This document shows positions 1-9,039 of a stretch of 64,000 nucleotides of DNA, piece by piece (positions within the stretch are counted from its first letter, which is position 1; each line of letters starts with the position of its first letter). The notes below the pieces were generated by a model, which did no database searches, had not been told where the DNA came from, and saw nothing but the letters and a program-made list of their open reading frames with translations. Position numbers and translations under genes: made by a program. This stretch comes from Oceanidesulfovibrio marinus (GTDB lineage Bacteria > Desulfobacterota > Desulfovibrionia > Desulfovibrionales > Desulfovibrionaceae). The stretch covers positions 2,542,001-2,606,000 of the forward strand of contig NZ_CP039543.1 in assembly GCF_013085545.1 (NCBI RefSeq), written 5' to 3'.

Positions 1-1
1 C

Positions 2-1327
2 CTTATCTTCGTCGCCACCTCGGCTGCGTGGATCTACCTCAGCGCCACGGTCAGCCAGCGGACCACAACGCAAAGCATCAAGCTCCAGCGCGACGTCGGC
101 CAGCTCTGGGGCGGACCCATCGTACAGCCTGCGCCCACGACGCATTACGTTGCCGCGGACGCATCCTCCTGGGGAATGCCCCAGGCCGGCAGCATCGACG
201 CGAGCGACATCGCCGTAAAAATCGATCTGGAGCACCGCCGCAAGGGTCTGCTCTGGTACCCCACCTACCAGTCGTCCTTTTCCGGCACGTACAATGTCTC
301 TCAACCAACCGGCGTCCGGCAGTACACGTTCGTCATGCCGCTGCCCAAAACAGACGCCGTGTTCGAGAACTTCAGCGTGCGTGTGGACGGCAAGCCACTG
401 GATTCGTTCAGCATGAAGGACGGCTATGTGGAGTGCGCGCTCCCACCCAAGCCGGGCGCCGCCACCACGGTCCAGGTCTCCTACGATGTCCAGGGCATGG
501 GCCAGTGGTGGTACTCCTTTGGCCAGAACGTGGAGAATGTCAGGAACTTCAAGCTGGTGATGGACTGCAACTTTGCGGACATCGACTTCCCGGACGCCGG
601 CATCGCCCCCAAGGTCAAGACCCGGACCAAGGACGGCTGGCGCCTAGCCTGGAGCTACGGCAGCCTGTTCACCTCCGTGCGCATCGGCCTCGTCATGCCG
701 CGCAAGCTCAACCCCGGCCCCTGGGTGGAGCAGGTCACCAAAGCCGCGCCCATCTCCCTGTTCCTGTTCTTCTTCATCCTGTTCATCATCACCACGCTAC
801 GGCGCATCGAACTCCACCCGATGAACTACTTCTTCATCGCCGCGGCCTTCTTCAGCTTCCATTTGCTGCTGGCCTACACGGCGGATCATCTCTCCATCCA
901 CATGGCGTTCCTGCTCTCGGCGGCCGTGTCCATCGCCCTGGCCATCAGCTACATGCGGCTCGTGGCCAACCTGCGCTTCGCCCTTGTGGAGGTCGGCGCC
1001 ACCCAGTTCATCTACCTGGTGCTCTTCTCCTACACCTTCTTTTTCGAAGGGCTCACCGGCCTGGCCATCACGGTGCTCGGCATCATCACCCTGTTCATCG
1101 TCATGCAGCTCACCGGTCGGCTGGACTGGGCGCAGGCCCTGAACCCGGACGGCGGCGAAACACCGCGCAGCGACTCCTCCCACAACGGCCCGCCCCAGGA
1201 CGGTCCATCCCCAACTAGCCCTGGCGCATCATCTTTGAACAAGGCAACGCCCGCGTACGGCACTGGCGCATGGCAGGACGAGGCCCGCTCCTACTATCCG
1301 GACGACGAGATTCTCTCGCTTGATTGA
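2..1327 (+). CDS. CreD-like inner membrane protein (5' end outside window)
   Basis: The reading frame is open from the first bases, so the gene starts upstream; about 441 residues are visible. A long soluble region with an LWGGPI-type segment is followed by a C-terminal block of about six hydrophobic helices (visible residues ~255-400). The motif ELHPMNYFFIAAAFFSFH resembles the membrane block of CreD-family cell-envelope proteins, where it reads roughly IHPVQYLLVG. The last ~60 residues are polar and low in complexity. In E. coli CreD belongs to the Cre regulon and is linked to envelope integrity; its biochemical role is unknown. The family call rests on the membrane block. No cre regulator is visible here. 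Confidence 0.7.
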   Translation, partial: LIFVATSAAWIYLSATVSQRTTTQSIKLQRDVGQLWGGPIVQPAPTTHYVAADASSWGMPQAGSIDASDIAVKIDLEHRRKGLLWYPTYQSSFSGTYNVSQPTGVRQYTFVMPLPKTDAVFENFSVRVDGKPLDSFSMKDGYVECALPPKPGAATTVQVSYDVQGMGQWWYSFGQNVENVRNFKLVMDCNFADIDFPDAGIAPKVKTRTKDGWRLAWSYGSLFTSVRIGLVMPRKLNPGPWVEQVTKAAPISLFLFFFILFIITTLRRIELHPMNYFFIAAAFFSFHLLLAYTADHLSIHMAFLLSAAVSIALAISYMRLVANLRFALVEVGATQFIYLVLFSYTFFFEGLTGLAITVLGIITLFIVMQLTGRLDWAQALNPDGGETPRSDSSHNGPPQDGPSPTSPGASSLNKATPAYGTGAWQDEARSYYPDDEILSLD

Positions 1328-1487
1328 AGAAGCGAGGGCGGCCCATCATAACCTCCCAGCCTTGCCGGGGCAGTATCTCCCAACCGAACTCTACCCTTCC
1401 CATACTCCGCAACCTGTCCGATGCTTGGAGATTAGTGCTCCGGTCTGGCCGGGGCTATTCCGCACTCTACTGAGCAAAGGACAGACC

Positions 1488-2279
1488 ATGCAGATCGATC
1501 TTACAGGTAAAACCGCTATCGTCACCGGCTCCACCGCCGGTATCGGGCTTGCTACCGCAACCGGCTTGGCACGGGCCGGAGCGCGCGTTATCGTCACCGG
1601 CCGAACGCAATCCGCCGTGGACAAGGCCTTGCAACAAATTCGCACGGAAGTACCAGCCGCCGATGCGGAAGGTTTCCCCGGCGACCTGGGCACGGCCGCC
1701 GGCTGCGACGCCCTGGTGCAGGCGCATCCCACGTGCGACATCCTCGTCAACAACCTGGGCGTCATCACACTGTTGGACTTCTTCGAAACGCCGGACAGTG
1801 AATGGGAGCGCATCTTCCAGATCAACATCATGACCGGCGTACGGCTCTCCCGCGCTTATGCGCAGAAGATGGCGGACAATGGCTGGGGCCGTATCGTCTT
1901 TCTCTCTTCGGAATCCGGCCTGAATATCCCGGCCGACACAATCCACTACGGCTTCACTAAAACCGCGGTCATGTCCATTGCCCGCGGCCTGGCCAAGCGC
2001 TTGGCCGGCACAGGCGTGACGGTGAACTCTGTTTTGCCCGGTCCCACCATGAGCAAAGGCCTGAGCGTCCTGATCGAAGAGCAACGCGCCGAGGGGCAAA
2101 CCATGGAGGAGGCAGGCAAAAATTTCGTAATGCAAGAACGGCCCACATCCATCATCCAGCGGCTAGCCACAGTGGAGGAAGTGGCAAACATGATCGTCTA
2201 CGCCTGTTCCAAGGAAGCTTCCGCCACCACGGGCGCGGCCCTTCGCGTGGACGGCGGCGTGGTGGACACCATCGCCTGA
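1488..2279 (+). CDS. SDR family oxidoreductase, first tandem copy
   Basis: A 263-residue classical short-chain dehydrogenase/reductase. It has the Rossmann motif TGSTAGIG near residue 13, an NNLG motif near residue 88, a catalytic Ser (SSESGLN) and a YGFTK active-site Tyr/Lys pair. The reading frame is open further upstream, but the ATG at 1488 is preferred: it follows the ribosome site AAAGGACAG, and the family N-terminus (MQIDLTGKTAIVTG) begins there. The family reduces or oxidises small carbonyl compounds with NAD(P)H; the substrate is unknown. It is the first of two near-identical tandem genes. Confidence 0.9.
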   Translation: MQIDLTGKTAIVTGSTAGIGLATATGLARAGARVIVTGRTQSAVDKALQQIRTEVPAADAEGFPGDLGTAAGCDALVQAHPTCDILVNNLGVITLLDFFETPDSEWERIFQINIMTGVRLSRAYAQKMADNGWGRIVFLSSESGLNIPADTIHYGFTKTAVMSIARGLAKRLAGTGVTVNSVLPGPTMSKGLSVLIEEQRAEGQTMEEAGKNFVMQERPTSIIQRLATVEEVANMIVYACSKEASATTGAALRVDGGVVDTIA

Positions 2280-2528
2280 GGCGCATTCCATCCTCTATTG
2301 GGATGAGGCATCCAGACCTGCCGGGCGCTTGTATCCATGCTGCGCGTCCCTTAACGGCCAGGCTATTGTTCCGACCCAGGCAGATTGCCCGGCGCAAACG
2401 GCCAGGGGGAGATGAGCGGAGTTTTCCCGAACTCTACCCTTCCCATACTCCGCATCCTGGCCGATGCTTGGAGGTTGGTGCTCCGGCCACGGAGCCATCT
2501 TTTTAACGTACCGAGCAAAGGACAGACC

Positions 2529-3320
2529 ATGCAGATCGATCTTACAGGTAAAACCGCTATCGTCACCGGCTCCACCGCCGGTATCGGGCTTGCTACCGCA
2601 ACCGGCCTGGCGCGGGCCGGTGCCCGCGTTATCGTCAACGGCCGCACCCAATCCGCCGTGGACGAGGCCTTGCAGCAGATTCGCGCCGATGTTCCGGGAG
2701 CCGACGCAGACGGCTTTGCCGGCGACCTGGGCACGGCGTCCGGCTGCGACGCCATGGTGCAGGCGCATCCCGCGTGCGACATCCTCGTCAACAACCTGGG
2801 CATCTACCAGCTGCAGGACTTCTTCGAGACGCCGGACAGTGAGTGGGAGCGCTTCTTCCAGATCAACGTCATGTCCGGAGTGCGCCTTGCCCGCGCGTAC
2901 GGCCAGGGCATGGTGAACAAAGGCTGGGGCCGCATCGTCTTCCTGGCCTCGGAGTCCGCCCTGAACATCCCGGCCGACATGATCCACTACGGCTTCACCA
3001 AGACAGGGTACATGGCCATCGCGCGCGGCCTGGCCAAGCGTCTGGCCGGCACAGGCGTCACGGTGAACTCCGTCCTGCCCGGCCCAACGCTGAGCAAGGG
3101 CGTGCGCGCCATGCTCGAAGACCAGAGATCCGAGGGACAAACCATCGAGGAGGCGGGCATGGAGTTCGTGAAAAACGCACGGCCCTCGTCCATCATCCAG
3201 CGGCCGGCCTCCGTGGAGGAGGTGGCGAACATGATCGTCTACGCATGCTCGCCCCAGGCATCCGCCACCACCGGAGCCGCATTGCGCGTGGAAGGTGGCA
3301 TAGTGGACACCATTGCCTGA
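2529..3320 (+). CDS. SDR family oxidoreductase, second tandem copy
   Basis: It has the same length (263 aa) and architecture as the copy 1041 bp upstream. The first ~35 codons and the ribosome site are almost identical, with divergence growing toward the C-terminus. Catalytic motifs are intact: TGSTAGIG, NNLG, a Ser in LASESALN, and YGFTK. The start ATG at 2529 follows AAAGGACAG. Differences cluster around the NNLG loop (GIYQLQDF versus GVITLLDF) and around the residue after YGFTKT, which may point to diverging substrate preference. A hairpin with a T-rich tail follows the gene. Confidence 0.9.
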   Translation: MQIDLTGKTAIVTGSTAGIGLATATGLARAGARVIVNGRTQSAVDEALQQIRADVPGADADGFAGDLGTASGCDAMVQAHPACDILVNNLGIYQLQDFFETPDSEWERFFQINVMSGVRLARAYGQGMVNKGWGRIVFLASESALNIPADMIHYGFTKTGYMAIARGLAKRLAGTGVTVNSVLPGPTLSKGVRAMLEDQRSEGQTIEEAGMEFVKNARPSSIIQRPASVEEVANMIVYACSPQASATTGAALRVEGGIVDTIA

Positions 3321-3348
3321 CGAGCCTCCGCGCAGCCAGCAACCTCTT

Positions 3349-3392
3349 GCCCCCGGCGCCGTGGCGTGAACGCGGTGGCCGGGGCTTTCTTT
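3349..3392 (+). terminator. Probable rho-independent terminator after SDR genes
   Basis: GCCCCCGGCGCCG pairs imperfectly with CGGTGGCCGGGGC across a short loop and is followed by TTTCTTT. It lies 29 bp after the second SDR stop. The rest of the 3321-3625 gap shows nothing I recognise. Confidence 0.6.
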
Positions 3393-3625
3393 GGGGAAGA
3401 GCCTGCGCTTGGCGCCACGCGGATGCCATATCGTTTTTCTGCCGGCCTTCCTGCCGTATGGCAGAGCGCTTTCCCAACGTTGACGGGCCATTGCCTCTGC
3501 CGCACTTCCACCGCGAAGCGAATAATGATACACGGAGCTTGACCTCTAGCGGATCAATGGGCGTCCACGCCGGCAAGGCCGGACACTGTGTCTATCGGGA
3601 ACTGCCGCACATCGGGAGAACGTGC

Positions 3626-4777
3626 ATGCAACGAGCCGTCATCGTCCTGCCCACTTACAACGAGGCGGAGAACGTCGCCGTGCTGCTGCCGCGGATATTC
3701 GCCCGGCAGGAGGAGATACCCAGCCACGAGCTGCACGTGTTGGTGGTGGACGACAGCTCACCCGACGGCACGGCCGACGTAGTCCGCGCGATGATGGCCG
3801 ACAACCCCCACATCCATCTCATCAGCGGCAGGAAAAAAGGGCTGGGCGAGGCGTACAAGCGCGGCTTCAGGCATGCGCTGGACACGCTGGACCCCGACCT
3901 CATCCTGGAGATGGACGCCGACCTGCAGCACGACCCGGCCATGCTGCCCGTGTTCATCGACCTCGCCAGGCACGGCTTCTCCCTGGTCATCGGCTCGCGC
4001 TTCGCCCTGGGCGGCAGCACCCCCAACTTTTCCCTGCGCCGCCGCGCCATCAGCCTGCTGGGCAACTGGATGCTGCGCTTCATGGGCGGCCTGCCTCCCA
4101 TCCGCGACTGCACCTCCGGCTTTCGCTGCATCAAGGCAGACCTCATCCGCAAGTGCGACCTCTCGTTCCTCTCCACCAAGGGCTACTCGTTCCAGTCCTC
4201 GCTGCTGTTCGAGCTCATCCGCAACCAGGCGCGCGTCATCGAGGTGCCTATCGTCTTTCCAGACCGCATCTCGGGCAAGTCCAAGCTGAGCTTTGCCGAC
4301 CAGAGCGAGTTCCTGCTCAATATCTTCAAGATCCGCTTCCGCAAGTCCGAGGAGTTCCTCACCTTCTCCGCGGTTGGGGCCAGCGGCGTGGTGGTCAATC
4401 TGGGCATCTACACCCTGCTGACCCGGAGCGTGGGTGCGCCTCTGGAGATTGCCTCGCCCGTGGCCATCGAGCTCTCCATTATCTGGAACTTCCTGCTGAA
4501 CAACGTGCTCACCTTTCGCAAACGCGCCTCCGAGGCGAGCTTTCGGACGCGGTTCATCCGCTTCCACGTGGTGGCCGGCATAGCCGGCGTGGTAAACTAC
4601 GCTATCCTGCTGCTGCTTGCGCGCGGCCTGGGCCTGTGGGACATCGGCTCCAACCTCGTGGGCATCGGCTTCGGCGTGCTGGTCAACTACTTCCTGAACT
4701 CCCGCTGGACATGGCGGGAGTCGTGCATCCCATCCTGCGGCGACCGTGCCGGGCAGCTCCCACCCCAATCCCCATGA
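3626..4777 (+). CDS. GT2 dolichyl-phosphate-mannose-synthase-like glycosyltransferase fused to GtrA domain
   Basis: 383 residues. The N-terminal ~235 residues are a family 2 glycosyltransferase of the DPM1 type: LPTYNEAENV at the start, VVDDSSPDGT near residue 40, and the metal-binding DAD in EMDADLQHD near residue 92. The C-terminal ~130 residues form a GtrA-like four-helix membrane domain with the NFLLNN and NYFLNSRW motifs. Such proteins transfer a sugar from a nucleotide donor to a polyprenyl phosphate and may help flip the product for envelope glycosylation. The ATG at 3626 follows GGGAGAACGTGC and begins exactly where family homology starts. The gene overlaps or abuts the GT39 gene downstream, which would use such a lipid-linked sugar. 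Confidence 0.9.
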   Translation: MQRAVIVLPTYNEAENVAVLLPRIFARQEEIPSHELHVLVVDDSSPDGTADVVRAMMADNPHIHLISGRKKGLGEAYKRGFRHALDTLDPDLILEMDADLQHDPAMLPVFIDLARHGFSLVIGSRFALGGSTPNFSLRRRAISLLGNWMLRFMGGLPPIRDCTSGFRCIKADLIRKCDLSFLSTKGYSFQSSLLFELIRNQARVIEVPIVFPDRISGKSKLSFADQSEFLLNIFKIRFRKSEEFLTFSAVGASGVVVNLGIYTLLTRSVGAPLEIASPVAIELSIIWNFLLNNVLTFRKRASEASFRTRFIRFHVVAGIAGVVNYAILLLLARGLGLWDIGSNLVGIGFGVLVNYFLNSRWTWRESCIPSCGDRAGQLPPQSP

Positions 4778-4829
4778 CATCCCTGCGCACACTGCACTTC
4801 TCTGGCAATCGCCATTGGACCAGCCCGGC

Positions 4830-6434
4830 ATGAGCACACGGTCCTGGATCTCGCTCGGCTTTGCCGTGCTCGTGGCCTTTGCCGTGCGCTACGCCGCCAT
4901 CGACGCCAGGCCCCTCTGGCTGGACGAAGCGTACAGCAACTGGTTCGCCAGCCTCTCCCTACATGACCTGTGGATCGAGATGCCCTCCTACGAGACGCAT
5001 CCGCCGCTCTACTATACGGTGCTGCATTTCTGGAAAGGGCTCTTCGGCAGCAGCGAGCCGGCGCTGCGCATGCTCTCGCTGCTGTGCAGCGTGGCCACTG
5101 TGCCGGTGGTCTTCGCCCTGGGCTGGATTTGCGCACCGCGGGGAAGGCAGGGCGGCGCGGCCCTGGTAGCCGCCGTGCTCTTCGCCCTGTGGCCCATCCA
5201 GGTGCATCACGCCGTGGATGCGCGGCCCTACGCCATGATGACCCTGGCCATGGCCCTGTACTGCGCCGCGGCCGTGGCCCTCGCACGGGAGCCGTCTTCT
5301 GTGGATTCCCCACGCGGCAGGCGCGCCGCCTGGCTGGTCTTTATCCTCTCGGGCGCCGTCGCCCTGTGGCTGCACAACACATCCGTCATCTCCATCGGGC
5401 TGGTGGGCGTCGCCCTGGCCGTAGTGCTCATGCTGCTGGAGCGATCCCGGGTCCCCCTGTGGAAGGTGGCTGCGGCCGGCGTGGTCATGATTGTTTTCTG
5501 GCTGCCGTACCTGCCGTGGTTCATCGTGCAGAGCGAAGCCGTGACCGCCAACTTCTGGATCAAGCCTCTCTCGATACGCCACGTCGTGGCCACATTCTTC
5601 AGCGTATTTTCGGCGGATGGCCTGCCGGATATCACACTGCCGTGGTTCGGTCCGGGCGATTACCTCAAGCTCGCCGTCGGCATTCCCCTCGTCGCCCTGG
5701 CCGTGTGCGGAGCCCTGCGCATCAAGCGCGAGGGGCGCTGGCCCGCGACCGTGATGCTGCTGACTGCGGCCTTCGCGCCGTTCGCCGCCGTGGTGGTCAT
5801 CAGCTTGCTGATCCGGCCAATCATGCTGCCCAGAATCCTGATGGCCGCGTCCGTGCCCTTCTGCGTCCTGGTGACGCTGGGCCTGGTCGGCATGGAGAAC
5901 CGCACTTGGCGGGCCCTCCTCCTGGGAGCCATATGCGGCGTGTTCTTCGCCGCTGTGACCAACGCCTTCTACCTGGGGGACCGCGGCAAGGAGCCCTGGG
6001 ACGCCGTGGCCGCACGGGTCTCGGCAGAGAGCCTGCCCGGCGACGCCATCTGGCTCTACGTGAACCACAACGAGCTCCCCTTCGACTACTACTTCGATCA
6101 TCCGGAGCGGACGCGCGCCCTGCCGCAATCGTATCCCGCGCCCGGCCTGCCCAACGAGTACCCCCTGGGCATTCTCGGCGTCCCGGTGCTCTCGGCCAAG
6201 GACCTCGCGAGACTCGACCGCGAGCTGAGCTCTCTCCGGCGGGTATGGCTGATCACCCGCGCCGGCAGGACCGAGCCGCATCAGAAGATCCTCCAGCAGC
6301 TCATCACCCGCCACATGCGCGTGCGCAAAATCTGGCGCTACGGCATCATCACCGTACAGCTCTTCTCCAGGGACGCCGGCCCGGACCTGCGCACCCGTGC
6401 GGATGATCCGGCCCTGGCCCTGTCCGCGTACTGA
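4830..6434 (+). CDS. GT39/ArnT-like membrane glycosyltransferase
   Basis: About 534 residues with roughly ten hydrophobic helices. The N-terminal RPLWLDEAYS motif after the first helix carries the acidic pair typical of GT-C enzymes of the ArnT/PMT type. A soluble C-terminal tail (~110 aa) follows. These enzymes move a sugar from a polyprenyl-phosphate donor to an acceptor outside the membrane. An in-frame ATG at 4746 would give 28 extra residues overlapping the GT2 gene; I prefer MSTRSW at 4830 because the first membrane helix follows directly. Coupling to the GT2-GtrA gene suggests a donor-maker and transferase pair. Confidence 0.85.
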   Translation: MSTRSWISLGFAVLVAFAVRYAAIDARPLWLDEAYSNWFASLSLHDLWIEMPSYETHPPLYYTVLHFWKGLFGSSEPALRMLSLLCSVATVPVVFALGWICAPRGRQGGAALVAAVLFALWPIQVHHAVDARPYAMMTLAMALYCAAAVALAREPSSVDSPRGRRAAWLVFILSGAVALWLHNTSVISIGLVGVALAVVLMLLERSRVPLWKVAAAGVVMIVFWLPYLPWFIVQSEAVTANFWIKPLSIRHVVATFFSVFSADGLPDITLPWFGPGDYLKLAVGIPLVALAVCGALRIKREGRWPATVMLLTAAFAPFAAVVVISLLIRPIMLPRILMAASVPFCVLVTLGLVGMENRTWRALLLGAICGVFFAAVTNAFYLGDRGKEPWDAVAARVSAESLPGDAIWLYVNHNELPFDYYFDHPERTRALPQSYPAPGLPNEYPLGILGVPVLSAKDLARLDRELSSLRRVWLITRAGRTEPHQKILQQLITRHMRVRKIWRYGIITVQLFSRDAGPDLRTRADDPALALSAY

Positions 6435-6596
6435 GGGATTCCAATCGTCTGGGTGATCCTGCCGCAGCCGGCCCCTTGGGCCACCTCCACGCCGGGCTGT
6501 GCCTGCTGGGTGCAGTGTGCTTCACGTTTCGGGGGCGAGGGGGATCACCACCCAAACTAAATATTGGTCTATTTATTTACGATTAATCAATTACCG

Positions 6597-6626
6597 TTGC
6601 ATTGTTTTACCACATGCTCCTATATT
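6597..6626 (+). promoter_or_regulatory. Candidate sigma70 promoter for the Cys-rich peptide gene
   Basis: TTGCAT (6597-6602) and TATATT (6621-6626) are separated by 18 bases in an A+T-rich patch just upstream of the perfect AAGGAGG ribosome site at ~6639-6645. The leader would be short. Confidence 0.4.
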
Positions 6627-6649
6627 GTTCTCCAAAAAAGGAGGCCAAT

Positions 6650-6856
6650 ATGCCTAGGTACTATGTTAACAAGAACCCCCAGACCAACGGGGACCATGAA
6701 GTTCACAAGGACGGCTGCAGCTACATGCCGCAACCGGGAAACCTTCAATACCTAGGATCATTTACCGACTGCCACGGCGCGCTAGCGGAAGCAAAAAAGT
6801 ATTATTCCCAAGTAGATGGCTGTTATTATTGTTGCCCCTCTTGCCATCGATCATAA
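6650..6856 (+). CDS. Small Cys-rich protein (68 aa) of unknown function
   Basis: A 68-residue soluble protein beginning MPRYYVNKN, with a conserved-looking GDHEVHKDGC segment and a C-terminal YYCCPSCHRS cluster. Five Cys and several His suggest metal binding, perhaps zinc. I recall similar short proteins (YYVNKN...NGDHEVH...C) as hypotheticals in many bacteria; none has a function known to me. The ATG at 6650 has a perfect AAGGAGG ribosome site seven bases upstream, so translation is probably strong. It stands alone, with its own A+T-rich promoter region. Confidence 0.8.
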   Translation: MPRYYVNKNPQTNGDHEVHKDGCSYMPQPGNLQYLGSFTDCHGALAEAKKYYSQVDGCYYCCPSCHRS

Positions 6857-6895
6857 AAAACCATTTCTCGCGTATTCGCCTGCCGACACAAATAG

Positions 6896-6938
6896 AAAAC
6901 CCCGACCGTATCCTCTTTCGGATCCCGGCCGGGGCTTA
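6896..6938 (-). terminator. Rho-independent terminator of the lipoprotein gene
   Basis: Read on the minus strand, AAGCCCCGGCCGGGATCC and GGATACGGTCGGGG form a G+C-rich hairpin followed by TTTTCTATTT. It lies 26 bases after the lipoprotein stop and can also act on the convergent Cys-rich gene. Confidence 0.75.
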
Positions 6939-6963
6939 ATGCACGAGGCGTATCAAACAGCAG

Positions 6964-7344
6964 CTACATGATGATGTAGCGCTGGATGCCTTCCTGAATC
7001 TGCGTGGCGGCGGCCTGGTCGCCCGCTTCCGTCACCTTCACAGACACGGTGGTCATGCCGGGAGCGGTTTCCGCAAACTTCATCATCACAGGCTGGCCGT
7101 TCAGAGTGCCGGCGATCTCGGGAGCAGGATCCCACGTCACGTCGTCGTTGAAAGCCACTTGCTCGCTGTACGCGCCGTGCATGGAAGCGACGTACGCCTG
7201 CTGCATGGGCACGTTGTACTCGTACGAGAGCCATCCATCGCTGTAGTCATAGTCCATGCCGGACGATTTCATGCCGGCGCAGCCGAACAGCAGCACCATG
7301 GATACAAGGGCGCAAAATACGGTAAGACGGTTGGTGACGGCCAT
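6964..7344 (-). CDS. Small lipoprotein, DUF3568-like
   Basis: 126 residues from the ATG at 7344, which follows AGGAGGACTCTC. The N-terminus is a signal peptide with the lipobox VLLFGCAG, so Cys-19 or so would be lipidated and the protein anchored in the envelope. The mature part is compact: an N-terminal YEYNVPMQQAYVAS stretch resembling DUF3568-type proteins, then a beta-rich region ending in an amphipathic helix. The function is unknown. An upstream in-frame ATG at 7386 would put 14 charged residues before the signal peptide and is less likely. The family assignment is tentative; the lipoprotein call is firm. Confidence 0.75.
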   Translation of the reverse strand: MAVTNRLTVFCALVSMVLLFGCAGMKSSGMDYDYSDGWLSYEYNVPMQQAYVASMHGAYSEQVAFNDDVTWDPAPEIAGTLNGQPVMMKFAETAPGMTTVSVKVTEAGDQAAATQIQEGIQRYIIM

Positions 7345-7676
7345 GTGAGAGTCCTCCTCGTCTGATAGTGTTCCGATGAGCTCCACGCCTGCCTAGCCTC
7401 CGAAAAGTGGGAAAGACACCCGGTAGCACGATTTACAATATCGTATGCGGCGCAATGTTGCATGCGCACACCACCGCCAGGGCGCACTCCGGTTCGTACT
7501 TTACAAAGCTTCTTTGTAAGTACCCAAAAATACCCGCCCCCGCAACCGCAGCACGCCGTTTTCAGGCTTTGGCAGTGCATTCGGAATTGTTCAAGCAAGC
7601 CGCTGCAACATGGATTCATTCCCGCGTTGCAATAGTCCTTCAGCATTTCACATATGATTCTGGGAGATTGAAACCG
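7345..7676. other. Intergenic region, no gene seen
   Basis: A 332-bp gap between two minus-strand genes. It must hold the lipoprotein promoter. The inverted repeat ACGAT-N7-ATCGT (7428-7444) is the only structure I noticed, and it is too short to interpret. Confidence 0.5.
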
Positions 7677-8306
7677 TTATCCAAGTCGGGACAGCAGTGC
7701 GAACACTGTCCAGGCCGTGCCAGCAGCTATCAGCACCGCGGCCAGCGCCACGGCCGGTTTACCGGCCTTGCGCCTCACGGCCACGCGCGTTCCAGCCCGT
7801 TTGTCCCACGGCGGCGCCTTGTACGGCGGCATGAGCGCACTGCACCAGTAGAACATGGCAAGTTTCGTGAGCACAGGAATCCCAAGCAGCAGGCCCCGCA
7901 CCAGCAGCCAGAACGTGCGCCCCAGGGATTTACCCAGGCCGGGGTAGGCGCCCTCTTCCCCATCCACCACGCGCAGCCCCAGCAGCAGCTTGCCGGGCGT
8001 GGCGCCGATCGTGGATACAAGAAGGCTCTCCCCCAGCCCCCAGATGACCAGCGGGACAATGACCAGAACAAGCCAGTGCGTGCCGAGGATCGCCTGCGCC
8101 AGGTCCATGCGGCCGATTATCCCCAAGACAAAGCCGAACAGTGCAAAAAAAGCAAAGGTGAACAGGAGATAGACAAAAAGCATGTCCACACCGCGCGCCA
8201 GAATGCGTGGCCAGCCCACGGCCGTGGGCAATATTTCCGCTTCTTCCGCCGCCACACTCCCAAACCCGAACTCTTCTACTGTGGTCGCTCCTTCCGTTTC
8301 GCTCAC
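7677..8306 (-). CDS. RDD family membrane protein
   Basis: 209 residues. After an acidic N-terminus, the motif RILARGVDMLFVYLL opens the first membrane helix with the Arg and Asp that name the RDD family. A second hallmark, GATPGKLLLGLRVVDG, follows the second helix pair. Three or four membrane helices are visible, with one more at the C-terminus. RDD proteins are poorly understood inner-membrane proteins; some have been linked to ion exchange. The gene lies upstream of no obvious partner. The DUF2007 gene at 8446 is in the same direction, 139 bp upstream. Confidence 0.85.
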   Translation of the reverse strand: MSETEGATTVEEFGFGSVAAEEAEILPTAVGWPRILARGVDMLFVYLLFTFAFFALFGFVLGIIGRMDLAQAILGTHWLVLVIVPLVIWGLGESLLVSTIGATPGKLLLGLRVVDGEEGAYPGLGKSLGRTFWLLVRGLLLGIPVLTKLAMFYWCSALMPPYKAPPWDKRAGTRVAVRRKAGKPAVALAAVLIAAGTAWTVFALLSRLG

Positions 8307-8445
8307 AGCCCCTCCCGTGTCGCAGATTCACGCCGATCATGCGCCCTCGGAGAGGAACGTAACGGGATACGCTATTTGGATCAACTATCCGATTATACCA
8401 TTCGCAATTCTGAATATACCTTGATAGTTCCTATTCAGGAACCGC

Positions 8446-8916
8446 TCACTCCCCGGCTGTTCCATTCTTCACTCCCTCGCCCGCCTTCCACTCGTGCCCG
8501 CACTGGCGGCAGTGGTAGCGCGGCGTGTGGAACAGAAAAGGAATCCCCAGAAGCAGCCACGATCCCAGGATCACGTAGGCCGGAAGGCGGCTGGAACGGG
8601 TATCCTCGCTGCCGCACTTCGGGCAACGCCGGCGGGCTGTCCGGGTGACGCCAGCCTCGGTCAGCGCTGCCTCGGCGCGTTCCTTCTCAGCCGCACGGAC
8701 CTGCACTTTCACGCCGCCGACAGCGCCCGCATAGAGCCAGTTCGCGTGGGCGAGATTCTCGTCCGCGATAAACGCCTCGATGCCGGCGGCCTCAAGCGCC
8801 GCCTGCGCAAGCCGCGATTCCCACGACTGCGTGCTGGCGAACACCGTGACCAGTGCATCCGGTTCCACAGGCCCTACCCGTTTTTCCCGTTCATGAAGCC
8901 GAGTTCGTACTGACAT
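8446..8916 (-). CDS. DUF2007-type putative signal-transducing protein with zinc ribbon
   Basis: 156 residues. Residues ~22-85 match the DUF2007 pattern: VTVFASTQSWESRLAQAALEAAGI, then a second beta-alpha unit ending in KERAEAALTEAG. These small PII-like domains are predicted to sense or transduce signals. A split zinc ribbon follows: CPKCGS at ~98 and CRQCGHEW at ~135, with one hydrophobic segment (VILGSWLLLGIPFLF) between the two knuckles. The protein may therefore be membrane-associated. No substrate can be inferred. Confidence 0.75.
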   Translation of the reverse strand: MSVRTRLHEREKRVGPVEPDALVTVFASTQSWESRLAQAALEAAGIEAFIADENLAHANWLYAGAVGGVKVQVRAAEKERAEAALTEAGVTRTARRRCPKCGSEDTRSSRLPAYVILGSWLLLGIPFLFHTPRYHCRQCGHEWKAGEGVKNGTAGE

Positions 8917-9039
8917 CTGGCCATGGCGGCCTCCTCTCGTGGACGAATTTATTGAATCTTTTCATCGCCTCACGCTCCACAGGACATACCAAAACAAACC
9001 GTTTCGCGCGAGTGTTCGGGACGGCTTGGTCGAGGGGCT

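Larger units (their letters stand above)
1386..3320. repeat. Tandem duplication of SDR gene with its leader
   Basis: Two direct copies of about 0.9 kb lie 1041 bp apart. Besides the coding region, the leader is repeated: GAACTCTACCCTTCCCATAC occurs at about 1386 and 2427, followed in both by CCGATGCTTGGAG and then the shared AAAGGACAGACC ribosome site. The duplication therefore included the 5' region of the gene. Confidence 0.85.

Noticed and set aside
7407-8648. A 413-residue plus-strand open frame opposite the RDD gene
   Set aside because: Composition is Arg/His/Pro/Gln rich with no motif; it is the reverse of an RDD-family gene.
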